NCBI GenBank assembly: GCA_002316225.1 | Contig: DCDC01000103.1 | Coordinates: forward strand, 1 to 36,284 | Reading direction: 5' to 3' | Source: Firmicutes bacterium UBA1065 | Lineage (GTDB): Bacteria; Bacillota; Clostridia; Tissierellales; Sedimentibacteraceae | DNA: 36,284 nucleotides | Shown here: positions 1 through 7,805 of the stretch, in pieces | Position numbering within the stretch: position 1 is the first letter of the stretch | Layout: every line of letters begins with the position of its first letter | Program-made: the position numbers and the translations under genes | Notes under the pieces: generated by a model | Seen by the model: the letters and a program-made list of their open reading frames with translations, nothing else | Database searches by the model: none | What the model was told of the DNA's origin: nothing

Positions 1-41
1 ATTTAAGTTTACAAAACGAAATTTATATTTAGGAGGAAAAC

Positions 42-1082
42 ATGAAAAGAATCGTACCAATAATTTTATTAATATGCCTGATAATGTCTTTAGGTTTGAC
101 GGCATGTACCCAAAATGCACCAGCACCTGCAGGCAACGAAACACCAAATGCAGAAAAACCGAAGGAAAAGGTGACATTAAACATGAGCGTAACTTCTGCA
201 AGCGGTTCAACTTGGGAAAAGGGTGCTCTGAAATTTGCAGAGTTAGTAAATGAAAGAACAGGCGGAATGGTTGAAATTAAAGTATACCCCAATGAGCAGC
301 TTTCAGGAGGAAATCAGGGCAAGGGTATAGAAATGTTAATGACAGGTGCGACTGATTTAACTTATCACTCCAATATAATTTATTCCATCATGGATGAAAG
401 ATTCGGAGTAATTAGTCTTCCGTTTTTATTTTCATCTGTTGAAGATATAGACAAAGCATTGGCCGGTGAAGGCGGGAAAGCAATCAATGAGTTATTGTTG
501 GAGAAAAATGTTGTAGGTCTTGGTTTTGGTGAAAATGGCTTCAGGCAGTTAACAACCGGCAAGAAACCGGTAAGGTCCTTAGAAGATATTAAAAACATGA
601 AAATCAGAATTCCCGGAATGAAAATGTATACTTCTCTGTTTAAGGCATTAGGAGCTGACCCCTTGACCATGAATTTTGCGGAAGTATTTACTGCATTGCA
701 GCAAGGCACGATAGACGGACATGAAAATCCTATTGATACAATTTATGCTGCAAAAATACATGAAGTACAAAAATATATCACCATGTGGGATTATTCGTAT
801 GATGCAATCATTCTTGGCATGAATAAAGACAGGTTTGAAAGCTTTGATGCCGAAACTCAGCAGATATTCAGGGATGCAGCAAAGGAAGCTTGTGAATATC
901 AAATAAAGCTTAACAGGGAAGTAGCTGAAGAGGAGCTAAAGATATTCCAGGATGCCGGTATGGAGATTATTACATTAACAGAGGAACAAAAACAACCTTT
1001 CAGGGAAGCAGTACAAGTTGTATATGAAGAATATGAGCCGATAATGGGCAAAGAACTTATAGATTTGTTCAGGGGTAATTAA
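42..1082 (+). CDS. TRAP transporter substrate-binding lipoprotein (DctP family)
   Basis: This is the extracytoplasmic solute receptor of a tripartite ATP-independent periplasmic (TRAP) transporter; it captures the substrate and delivers it to the DctQ/DctM permease encoded next. The N-terminus is a lipoprotein signal: basic MKR, a hydrophobic stretch, then the lipobox LTAC with the lipidated Cys at residue 22, so the protein should be anchored to the outer face of the membrane. A low-complexity Ala/Pro/Glu linker follows (about 23-43). The DctP core contains the KIRIPG segment, which holds the Arg that pairs with a substrate carboxylate in known DctP proteins, and the later FTALQQGTIDGHENP segment. 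At 346 residues it has family-typical length. AGGAGG lies directly upstream of the ATG. The substrate is probably an organic acid; the identity is inference only. The promoter lies before the window. Confidence 0.95.
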   Translation: MKRIVPIILLICLIMSLGLTACTQNAPAPAGNETPNAEKPKEKVTLNMSVTSASGSTWEKGALKFAELVNERTGGMVEIKVYPNEQLSGGNQGKGIEMLMTGATDLTYHSNIIYSIMDERFGVISLPFLFSSVEDIDKALAGEGGKAINELLLEKNVVGLGFGENGFRQLTTGKKPVRSLEDIKNMKIRIPGMKMYTSLFKALGADPLTMNFAEVFTALQQGTIDGHENPIDTIYAAKIHEVQKYITMWDYSYDAIILGMNKDRFESFDAETQQIFRDAAKEACEYQIKLNREVAEEELKIFQDAGMEIITLTEEQKQPFREAVQVVYEEYEPIMGKELIDLFRGN

Positions 1083-1093
1083 GAGTTATATGA

Positions 1094-1128
1094 AGATAAG
1101 GGTCCTGCTAAGGCAGGACTTCTTATCT
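1094..1128 (+). promoter_or_regulatory. Intercistronic hairpin between receptor and permease genes
   Basis: AGATAAG (1094-1100) pairs with CTTATCT (1122-1128), and inside it GTCCTGC (1102-1108) pairs with GCAGGAC (1113-1119) around a TAAG loop, with a small bulge between the two helices. No long T tract follows, so it is more likely an mRNA 3'-end stabiliser or partial attenuator than a full terminator. Such an element would let the receptor be made in excess over the permease. That role is inferred. Confidence 0.6.
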
Positions 1129-1151
1129 CACGTTTTAGAAATGGAGGCATT

Positions 1152-1625
1152 ATGAAGAAATTTTTAAATAATATAGAAAACTATTTTATGGCTTTTGGTT
1201 TGGCAGTAATGACATTTATAACGGTTACCAATGTTATTTCAAGAAAGTTTCTGGGCCTTTCGATCTCATTTCTGGAAGAGCTGACTACAACAACGTTTAT
1301 TTTGGTAAGTCTGCTTGGATCTGCCCAGGTAGCCAAAAAAGGAGGGCACTTAGGGTTAAGCGCATTAACGGATTTACTACCGAAAAAGTATCAGAAATAT
1401 ATTGCAATTATAACATGGGCAGTAGCGGCATTTTTTTCATATTACTTGATCAGATACGGATTTGCAATGGTTCAATCGGAAATAAGAATGAATATGAGAA
1501 CACCTGCCTTAGGCTGGCCTGAATGGTGGTTTGGAATGTACGTACCTATCGGAGGCGTATTTATATTTATCAGATTCACTCAATGGATAATCGATGTACT
1601 GAGGCAGTCAAAGGAGGCGGAATAA
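1152..1625 (+). CDS. TRAP transporter small permease (DctQ family)
   Basis: This is the small membrane subunit of the TRAP transporter. It has 157 residues and four predicted transmembrane segments (about 12-32, 45-65, 85-105 and 125-147), which is the standard DctQ layout. The segment FLEELTTTTFILVSLLGSA and the later GWPEWWFGMYVPIG region are typical of the family. It follows the receptor gene after the intercistronic hairpin and is separated from the large permease by a single base. The AGGAGG serving that next gene lies inside its final codons, so the two permeases are probably translated together. It should bind the large subunit and the loaded receptor. Substrate is unknown. Confidence 0.93.
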   Translation: MKKFLNNIENYFMAFGLAVMTFITVTNVISRKFLGLSISFLEELTTTTFILVSLLGSAQVAKKGGHLGLSALTDLLPKKYQKYIAIITWAVAAFFSYYLIRYGFAMVQSEIRMNMRTPALGWPEWWFGMYVPIGGVFIFIRFTQWIIDVLRQSKEAE

Positions 1626-1626
1626 T

Positions 1627-2907
1627 ATGTCAGTTTCATCAATATTGTTTGTAAGCTTTATAATATTATTGTTATTAAATGTTCCTATCGGATTAAGTTT
1701 GGGTGTTGCATCGATAATTGCAATGATAACCGTAGGACTTCCCCTTGATATGTTCCCCATGCAGGTTTATGCCAATATTGGTAAATTTGCATTGTTAGCG
1801 ATACCATTCTTCATACTGGCAGGGAATACAATGGAAAAGGCAGGAATTTCCGAGAAGCTGATAAATATGGCCAATAAATTCGTAGGGCATAAAAAAGGAG
1901 GATTGGCAATAGTTGGGGTTGTTACATCATGTTTTTTTGCTGCAATTTCGGGCTCAGGACCTGCTACTGTTGCCGCCTTGGGTGTAATTTTAATTCCTGC
2001 AATGATTAAAGCCAGGTATCCGGCGGGAATGTCATCGGCTTTGATGGCTACTGCAGGCAGCATTGGCATAATTATACCTCCAAGCATTGCATTTGTTGTA
2101 TACGGGGCTATTTCAGGAGTTTCAATCGGAAAAATATTTATCGCCGGAATAATACCCGGAATTTTAATGGGTATTGCCTTAATAATAGCAAGCTTAATAA
2201 TAGTAAAAAAATTGGATATAGAACAGCAGGAAAAGGCTTCATTTAAAGAAAAGCTGCAATCTGCCAAGGAAGCTTTTTGGGGGCTTATGATGCCCGTAAT
2301 AATTTTGGGAGGTATATACGGAGGATTTTTTACACCCACGGAAGCTGCAGCGGTAGCGGCTGTCTATGGGATTCTTGTCGGATTGTTTATATATAGAACA
2401 ATAACACTGAAAGATTTGTATCAATTGATGGTAGATTCAGCATTAGGCTCCGCCATAGTAATGTTTATAGTAGCCTGTGCCGGCTTCTTTGCTTGGTTTA
2501 TCACAACCCAGGGTATTGCTCAAATGGCAAGCAATCTCTTATTGACTGTTGCAGGCAATAAGTATATGTTCCTCATAATCATAAATATCATATTGCTTAT
2601 TGCAGGCTGTTTTATTGAGGCAAATTCAGCCTTATATATTTTTACACCAATTATGCTCCCGGTTGCTCTAGCCTTGGGTTACGATCCCATAGCCTTAGGC
2701 GTGGTTATGACTGTTAACTTAGCCATAGGGCAAGTAACTCCTCCGGTTGGTGTCAACCTTTACGTGGCATGCGGCATATCAAAGCTGAGCTTAAAAGAAA
2801 TTTCCATGTCTGTTGGGCCCTTTGTCATTGCATCGGTAGTAGTACTGCTTCTGATTACTTACATACCTGAAATAATATTATTCTTGCCTAATTTTATGAA
2901 ATTGTAA
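1627..2907 (+). CDS. TRAP transporter large permease (DctM family)
   Basis: This is the transport subunit of the TRAP system, driven by an ion gradient. It has 426 residues, the usual family length, with about twelve hydrophobic segments. Recognisable DctM blocks are the SGSGPATVAALG motif near residue 110, IGIIIPPSI near 150, the FFTPTEAAAVAAVYG block near 235, and a C-terminal GQVTPPVGVNLYV segment near 365. The paired PP motifs in the two halves match the repeated elevator-type architecture of DctM. The start is fixed by AGGAGG (1611-1617) inside the end of dctQ. A PPC-domain gene and a 2-oxoacid/acetoin dehydrogenase follow in the same direction, suggesting the imported compound feeds that complex; this is inference. 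Confidence 0.95.
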   Translation: MSVSSILFVSFIILLLLNVPIGLSLGVASIIAMITVGLPLDMFPMQVYANIGKFALLAIPFFILAGNTMEKAGISEKLINMANKFVGHKKGGLAIVGVVTSCFFAAISGSGPATVAALGVILIPAMIKARYPAGMSSALMATAGSIGIIIPPSIAFVVYGAISGVSIGKIFIAGIIPGILMGIALIIASLIIVKKLDIEQQEKASFKEKLQSAKEAFWGLMMPVIILGGIYGGFFTPTEAAAVAAVYGILVGLFIYRTITLKDLYQLMVDSALGSAIVMFIVACAGFFAWFITTQGIAQMASNLLLTVAGNKYMFLIIINIILLIAGCFIEANSALYIFTPIMLPVALALGYDPIALGVVMTVNLAIGQVTPPVGVNLYVACGISKLSLKEISMSVGPFVIASVVVLLLITYIPEIILFLPNFMKL

Positions 2908-2919
2908 CAGGGTATAAGT

Positions 2920-3393
2920 ATGGATGTTATAAAAAATACGAAAGAAACAGCTATAAACAGAATTATAACCGGCAGGATACCTCCGGGGGAAGACCTTATA
3001 AGGGGAATCAAGGAAATATGCAAGGAATTTAAGGTTAAACATGGTTATATTTCTATGATTATCGGAAGCCTTGAACGACTGACCATAATTTATGCAGTCC
3101 CTGATGAAACTAAAAAGCTAAATATAAAATACAGTGAAAACACAATAATTGAAGGCCCTTTAGAACTCCTCTGTGCTCAAGGCCTAATAGGTGAAGATGA
3201 AAATTCGGAGCAATCCGTCCATGTTCATATCCTTGTAAGCGACAGGTATATGAGGGTGTTCGGGGGACATTTGGTTGAAGGGGGCAGCAAGGTTGCGGCT
3301 ACAGCAGAAATTGTGATACATGAATTGAAAGATACAAAATATTTAAGAAAATTTGACCAAGAAACAGGTTTTTATTTATTTAAAATAGAATAA
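2920..3393 (+). CDS. PPC/DUF296 (PCC) domain protein
   Basis: This is a 157-residue stand-alone PPC-domain protein, the DUF296 fold also found in plant AT-hook proteins. Visible family features are RIPPGEDLIRGIKEIC near residue 19, IIGSLERL near 47, EGPLELL near 79, SVHVHILVSD near 99 and VFGGHLVEGG near 111. The His residues in the last two motifs are the usual metal-binding site of bacterial members. The biochemical role of bacterial PPC proteins is poorly defined; small-ligand binding or regulation are both possible. It lies 12 bases after dctM and 32 bases before the E1 alpha gene, in the same direction, so it is probably part of the catabolic operon. Its ribosome site is weak (CAGGG), implying lower expression than its neighbours. 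Confidence 0.85.
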   Translation: MDVIKNTKETAINRIITGRIPPGEDLIRGIKEICKEFKVKHGYISMIIGSLERLTIIYAVPDETKKLNIKYSENTIIEGPLELLCAQGLIGEDENSEQSVHVHILVSDRYMRVFGGHLVEGGSKVAATAEIVIHELKDTKYLRKFDQETGFYLFKIE

Positions 3394-3425
3394 AAATGAC
3401 TTAGTCAATCGAAGGAGGATAAATA

Positions 3426-4391
3426 ATGACAGTTTACAATAAGGAATTATTAGAGAAGTTTTATTATACCATGGTAAAAATTCGAAAATTTGAAGAAACT
3501 GTTGAAAAGTATTTCCTGGACGGTCAAATACCTGGCTTTGTGCACTTATACATAGGGGAAGAAGCAATAGCAACAGGTGTTTGCGCTAGCCTGACAAATG
3601 AAGATTATATTCAAAGCACCCACAGGGGGCACGGCCACACAATTGCCAAGGGAGCTGACATTAAACGAGCCATGGCTGAAATCTTCGGAAAGAAAACAGG
3701 TTTTTGCAAAGGCAAGGGTGGTTCCATGCATATAGCAGATTTTTCCGTAGGCATGCTTGGGGCTAACGGTGTAGTCGGAGGCGGTTTTACCATAGCGACG
3801 GGAGCTGCCTTGGCCATCAAAAAACAAAAAAGAGATAATGTATCAGTTGTATTTTTCGGAGACGGAGCATCTAACAGGGGTACATTTCATGAAGCACTGA
3901 ATTTGGCATCTGCCTGGAAACTTCCCGTTATATATGTTTGTGAAAACAATCAGTGGGCATCCACAACTCCATACAGGACAACAACATCTGTCGAAGATAT
4001 TTCTGCCAGGGCGGCAGGGTACAGTATGCCATCAAAAATTGTGGACGGTAATGATGTATTTGATGTATATGAAGGATTTCAGGAAGCATTGGCACATGTA
4101 AAGGCAGGCAAGGGACCATTCTTCCTGGAGGCAAAGACTTACAGAATAAAAGGCCACTTTGTAGGTGACCCGGAATTATACAGGACAAAGGAAGAAGTTC
4201 AAAAAGTTTATGAAGAAAACAATCCCATAACCAGGTTTGAACAAAAGGTCCTGAAGGATAACCTGTTAACAGAAGCCGACTTGGAAGCAATCAAAAACAA
4301 AGTGGAAAATGAAATAAAAGAAGCTTTGGAATTTGCACTGAACAGTGAATATCCGGAACCGTCAGAAATATTTGATGATTTGTATGTGTAG
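3426..4391 (+). CDS. acoA: Thiamine-PP-dependent dehydrogenase E1 alpha subunit (AcoA/PdhA-like)
   Basis: This is the alpha subunit of a heterotetrameric thiamine-diphosphate E1 of the acetoin dehydrogenase / 2-oxoacid dehydrogenase family. It decarboxylates or cleaves the substrate and passes the acyl group to the lipoyl arm of E2. The TPP/Mg motif runs from GDGASNRG (G145-D146-G147) to the paired Asn in CENNQWA (N174-N175). The THRGHGH segment near residue 62 and KGGSMH near 99 are also typical. Length is 321 residues, close to AcoA. AAGGAGG sits seven bases before the ATG. E1 beta and E2 follow immediately. Sequence alone does not separate acetoin dehydrogenase from branched-chain or pyruvate dehydrogenase; the AcoA assignment is favoured by the E2 style and is tentative. 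Confidence 0.88.
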   Translation: MTVYNKELLEKFYYTMVKIRKFEETVEKYFLDGQIPGFVHLYIGEEAIATGVCASLTNEDYIQSTHRGHGHTIAKGADIKRAMAEIFGKKTGFCKGKGGSMHIADFSVGMLGANGVVGGGFTIATGAALAIKKQKRDNVSVVFFGDGASNRGTFHEALNLASAWKLPVIYVCENNQWASTTPYRTTTSVEDISARAAGYSMPSKIVDGNDVFDVYEGFQEALAHVKAGKGPFFLEAKTYRIKGHFVGDPELYRTKEEVQKVYEENNPITRFEQKVLKDNLLTEADLEAIKNKVENEIKEALEFALNSEYPEPSEIFDDLYV

Positions 4392-4400
4392 GAGGGTAAA

Positions 4401-5372
4401 ATGAGACAAATAACATTTTCGCAAGCAACATTAGAAGCAATGGCTGAAGAAATGAGAAGAGATGAAAGAATTTTTGTTATTGGCGAAGATATAGTCAGAC
4501 AGGGCGGGATTTTTGGCCAGTTCAAAGGATTGCCCGATGAGTTCGGTGACAGGATCATGGATACTCCCATTTCGGAAACAGCTATAGTTGGTAGCTGTAT
4601 AGGAGCTGCCTTAGCCGGAATGAGGCCGGTTGCAGACATGCACTTTGCGGATTTTATGGGTGTGGCAATGGATGAAATCTTTAATCAAATGGCAAAGATC
4701 AGGTATATGTTTGGCGGGCAGACAACTGTTCCCATGGTTATAAGAGCTCCGGACGGTTTGTCTTTAAGTGCTGCAGCACAACATTCTCAAAGTATCGAAG
4801 CATGGTTTATGAATATTCCGGGCCTTAAAGTAGTTTCACCTTCAAATCCTGAGGATGCAAAGGGACTATTAAAGGCAGCATTGAGAGATGATAACCCTGT
4901 TATATATTTTGAAAATAAAATCTTATACCGTGAGTCAGGTCCCGTTCCGGATGGGGAAGTATTTGTACCTATCGGAAAGGCCAAGGTAGTAAAAGAAGGT
5001 AAAGATATTACTCTTATTTCGTATTCTATCGGTATGAAGACGGCTTATGAAGTAGAAAAACTATTGGAGAAGGACGGCATTGAAGCTGAAATAATTGACC
5101 TGAGGACCCTGGTTCCTTATGACAGGGATACAATACTGAATTCCGTTAAGAAAACCCACAGGCTGGCAATAGTTCACGAGGCAGTAAAACAAGGAGGGGT
5201 TGGTTCTGAAATAGCGGCATTTGTAGCAGAAGAAGCAATTGAATACTTGGATGCCCCCATCCTGAGGTTTGGTGCCCCCTTCACACCGGTTCCTTTTTCA
5301 CCTCCGTTGGAAAATGAATATAGAATGAAGCCAAATAAGATAGCTGAAGCCATCAGGAAGGTAATCAAATAA
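4401..5372 (+). CDS. acoB: Thiamine-PP-dependent dehydrogenase E1 beta subunit (AcoB/PdhB-like)
   Basis: This is the beta subunit of the E1 component, with a transketolase-like pyrimidine-binding domain (about 1-175) and a C-terminal transketolase domain (about 195-315). Recognisable family segments are VIGEDIVRQGGIFGQFKGL near residue 27, DTPISETAIVGSCIGAALAG near 53, and RTLVPYDRDTI near 235 followed by VHEAVKQGGVGSEIAA near 257. The Glu in the ISE segment is the residue that activates TPP in the family. Its ribosome site AGGAGGG overlaps the stop codon of the alpha gene, indicating coupled translation and equal stoichiometry. Length is 323 residues, typical for the family. Confidence 0.9.
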   Translation: MRQITFSQATLEAMAEEMRRDERIFVIGEDIVRQGGIFGQFKGLPDEFGDRIMDTPISETAIVGSCIGAALAGMRPVADMHFADFMGVAMDEIFNQMAKIRYMFGGQTTVPMVIRAPDGLSLSAAAQHSQSIEAWFMNIPGLKVVSPSNPEDAKGLLKAALRDDNPVIYFENKILYRESGPVPDGEVFVPIGKAKVVKEGKDITLISYSIGMKTAYEVEKLLEKDGIEAEIIDLRTLVPYDRDTILNSVKKTHRLAIVHEAVKQGGVGSEIAAFVAEEAIEYLDAPILRFGAPFTPVPFSPPLENEYRMKPNKIAEAIRKVIK

Positions 5373-5385
5373 AAGGAGGGTGAAT

Positions 5386-6687
5386 ATGGCTCGAGAATTG
5401 GTAATGCCAAAGTTAGGCTTAACTATGACACAAGGTACGGTAACCAAATGGTATTTTAATGAAGGTGACAGTGTTAATGAGGGAGACATACTGTATGAAG
5501 TCGAAACTGATAAACTGACCAATAAAATTGCAGCAGATACCAAAGGAGTATTAAGAAAGATATTTGTACATGCAGGTGAAACCGTACCCGTAAAATCCCT
5601 TATAGGCATAATTGGCGATGAAGATGAGGATATATCAGGCTTAATAAGTCAAACTAAAAAACCGGACGATGAAAATGGGCCAAAAACTGCCGAAGAGGCT
5701 CCAACCGCCCCTGAAAAGGAAGAAGTTTCGGTTAAGAAGAGCGATTATATCTTGGCAACACCCTATGCCAAAAAATTAGCTCATGAAAGAAATCTTGACC
5801 TGTCAAAAATTAATCCGACCGGCTTCAAGGGAGTAATTCTTGCCAGGGATGTTGAGCAATATAAGGAAACAAAGGTCAAGGCAACACCTACGGCAAGAAA
5901 AATGGCGGAACAAAGAGGAATTGACCTGGCAGATATTTATGAAGGAGCCAGAATCAGAAAATCTGATATACTTGCACTTGAAGAAAAACAAGGGGCGGCA
6001 GATAGCATTGACGTTCAGGAAGCAAGCACCATGCGAAAGATTATTGCTCAAAGGTTGAAAACAACTTGGGCAGGAACACCTATGGTCACATTCAACATGG
6101 AAGCAGATATGACAGAGCTGATTGCCCTTCGGGAAAAATTAAAACCAATTTATTTTCGTGATGGTTTAAAACTTACTTACAATCACATTATTATGAAGAT
6201 ACTGTCAAAACTGTTAATTAAGTACAAGGATTTAAATGCCAGCTTTGAAGATGATAAGATAATTTATCATAATAATGTGAACTTAGGTATAGCAGTTGAT
6301 GTTCAAGGAGGCCTATTGGTTCCCAATGTAAAAGGCATTGAAAAAATGACTTTGATGGAAATTGCATCAAAAACCGAAAGACTAATTGAGAATGCCAGAA
6401 CAAACCAATTGAATCCTGACGATTTAACCGGAGGAACATTTACGATTTCAAATATCGGCATGTTTGGCATGGATTCATTTACTCCCATTATCAATAAGCC
6501 GGAGGTAGCTATTTTAGGTATAAACAAAATTGCAGATAAAGCTGTAGTAATAAATAAGGAAATAACAATCAGACCCGTGATGAATTTAAGCTTAACCACA
6601 GATCACAGTCTGGTTGACGGCGCCTTGTCGGCCAGGTTCCTGAAAGAAATTGTAGATATGATAGAAAATCCCTATTTATTGCTTTAG
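5386..6687 (+). CDS. acoC: Dihydrolipoyl acyltransferase E2 with one lipoyl and two subunit-binding domains
   Basis: This is the E2 core of the dehydrogenase complex, moving the acyl group from E1 to CoA. The ATG at 5386 is chosen over an upstream GTG because AGGAGGG (5374-5380) is correctly spaced from it, giving 433 residues. Domains in order: a lipoyl domain (1-77) with the lipoylated Lys43 in ETDK; an acidic Pro/Ala/Glu linker; a peripheral subunit-binding domain starting ATPYAKKLA (about 124-158); a second, more divergent one starting ATPTARKMA (about 166-200); and the catalytic domain (about 212-433) with the active-site motif TTDHSLVDGA. The tandem binding domains are unusual beside a single lipoyl domain. 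No E3 gene is nearby, so the complex probably borrows a dihydrolipoamide dehydrogenase from elsewhere. Confidence 0.9.
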   Translation: MARELVMPKLGLTMTQGTVTKWYFNEGDSVNEGDILYEVETDKLTNKIAADTKGVLRKIFVHAGETVPVKSLIGIIGDEDEDISGLISQTKKPDDENGPKTAEEAPTAPEKEEVSVKKSDYILATPYAKKLAHERNLDLSKINPTGFKGVILARDVEQYKETKVKATPTARKMAEQRGIDLADIYEGARIRKSDILALEEKQGAADSIDVQEASTMRKIIAQRLKTTWAGTPMVTFNMEADMTELIALREKLKPIYFRDGLKLTYNHIIMKILSKLLIKYKDLNASFEDDKIIYHNNVNLGIAVDVQGGLLVPNVKGIEKMTLMEIASKTERLIENARTNQLNPDDLTGGTFTISNIGMFGMDSFTPIINKPEVAILGINKIADKAVVINKEITIRPVMNLSLTTDHSLVDGALSARFLKEIVDMIENPYLLL

Positions 6688-6739
6688 CTAAAATGAGCAT
6701 ATTTAATATTGGCTTCTTATTTTTCTCTTGATTTATTAT

Positions 6740-6777
6740 AATAAAGATAATTGATACAGGTATCAATTATCTTTATT
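6740..6777. terminator. Perfect 18-bp hairpin terminator after the dehydrogenase cluster
   Basis: AATAAAGATAATTGATAC (6740-6757) is the exact reverse complement of 6760-6777, with only two unpaired bases between the arms. A T run follows on the plus strand (6776-6780). It ends the transcript from the TRAP/dehydrogenase cluster and insulates the next gene. It sits about 50 bases downstream of the E2 stop codon. The symmetry would also stop antisense transcription. Confidence 0.88.
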
Positions 6778-6798
6778 TTTACAATCAATACAACAAAT

Positions 6799-6827
6799 TT
6801 GACAAGCGGAATACTTTGTGGTATATT
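6799..6827 (+). promoter_or_regulatory. Sigma-A promoter of the uracil-DNA glycosylase gene
   Basis: A perfect -35 TTGACA (6799-6804) is followed by a 17-bp spacer and -10 TATATT (6822-6827), which is preceded by an extended TGG. It lies just beyond the upstream terminator and 50 bases before the start codon, so the glycosylase gene is an independent unit. Confidence 0.8.
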
Positions 6828-6876
6828 CGGGAGAAAATATCAGGGATGAGAAAAAAGCATGGAATAAGGTGGCAGT

Positions 6877-7590
6877 ATGAGTTTAATACCAAAAGACTAT
6901 CATTGGTCATGGAATAATTTTTTAACCGATGAAATCGTTATGGAACTAGATGGGATTGAAAAAAAAATAGGCACCAATATTAATCCTGAACGGGACAAGG
7001 TGTTGCGGTTTATGAAATGCAATCTTTATGATATAAAGGTTGTAATATTGGGGCAAGATCCCTACCCCGAAAAGGGAAAGGCAACGGGCCGGGCCTTTGA
7101 GGTGGGGGACTTGGTTTCGTGGAATCAGAAATTCAGGCAGGTATCCCTGAAAAACATAGTAAGGCTCCTATATAAAAATTACAATGGGATCACGGAGTAC
7201 AAGGATATAAAAAAATTTTCGGAGATTCAAAAAGAAATAAAAGAAGGAAAATTTTCAATACTTCCTCCCAATGAAATTTTTGGATCATGGGAGAGTCAGG
7301 GGGTTCTTTTGCTGAATACCTATCTGTCGGTAGAAGCAGGCATAAGCAGGAGCCATATACCCATATGGGAAAACTTCAGCCGGGAATTATTGAAGTTCAT
7401 CTCCCAAGAAAACAAAAATATCAGCTGGTTTTTATGGGGTAAGATGGCAGAAGACAAGAAGAGGTTTATACGGTACGGCAAATATTATGAAAGCAGGCAT
7501 CCCATGATGTGTTCGGAATTTTACGAGGACGATTTCTTAAAGAATGACTGCTTTAAGGATACCATGAGTATCATTAACTGGAAAGATTAA
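6877..7590 (+). CDS. Uracil-DNA glycosylase family protein (divergent UNG type)
   Basis: This is a base-excision repair enzyme predicted to remove uracil from DNA. The water-activating motif GQDPY is present (catalytic Asp61), as is the UNG-like GSWESQGVLLLNTYLSV block, and the C-terminal ESRHPMM replaces the usual AHPSPLS while keeping the catalytic His. The residue after GQDPY is Pro where classical UNG has His. An extra charged segment (about residues 95-130) lies between the uracil pocket and the GVLLLNT block. The 237-residue length is close to UNG. The ribosome site AAGGTGG is well spaced from the ATG. It stands alone between a strong promoter and a hairpin terminator. Full UNG activity is likely but not certain given the altered motifs. 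Confidence 0.82.
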   Translation: MSLIPKDYHWSWNNFLTDEIVMELDGIEKKIGTNINPERDKVLRFMKCNLYDIKVVILGQDPYPEKGKATGRAFEVGDLVSWNQKFRQVSLKNIVRLLYKNYNGITEYKDIKKFSEIQKEIKEGKFSILPPNEIFGSWESQGVLLLNTYLSVEAGISRSHIPIWENFSRELLKFISQENKNISWFLWGKMAEDKKRFIRYGKYYESRHPMMCSEFYEDDFLKNDCFKDTMSIINWKD

Positions 7591-7605
7591 TCAGATACCA
7601 ATCAG

Positions 7606-7625
7606 GCCCCTCTATGAGGGGCTTT
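7606..7625 (+). terminator. Hairpin terminator of the glycosylase gene
   Basis: GCCCCTC (7606-7612) pairs with GAGGGGC (7616-7622) across a TAT loop and is followed by a short CTTT tail. It is 16 bases after the stop codon. The T tract is short, so termination may be incomplete. Confidence 0.7.
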
Positions 7626-7688
7626 AACATGGGGGAATTTACCATAAGCAGGTTTAAAGATATGGTACTCCTATATTGTCAAAAGGAG

Positions 7689-7717
7689 TTTGACTCTCCC
7701 ATCCTCAAGGTATATAA
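7689..7717 (+). promoter_or_regulatory. Sigma-A promoter of the first M20 amidohydrolase gene
   Basis: TTGACT (7689-7694), a 17-bp spacer and TATAAT (7712-7717) predict a transcript starting near 7724 and an 80-base leader before the ATG at 7806. The promoter lies inside a short open frame (7614-7802), which argues that frame is not a gene. Confidence 0.75.
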
Positions 7718-7805
7718 TTGGGAAAAAAGAGGATATACTTCAAAAATAGGGAAAGTTTCTCCGGTGCGAAGGATATCCCCAATAAATCAGATGGGAAGGT
7801 GAATT

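Noticed and set aside
1767..2339. A 190-codon minus-strand frame opposite the TRAP large permease.
   Set aside because: It is the shadow of a real gene, Pro/Ile-rich as expected from reverse reading of a membrane protein, with no ribosome site.
7614..7802. A 62-codon open frame between the glycosylase and the first M20 gene.
   Set aside because: It starts inside the terminator hairpin, lacks a ribosome site, and contains a consensus promoter (7689-7717) for the next gene.
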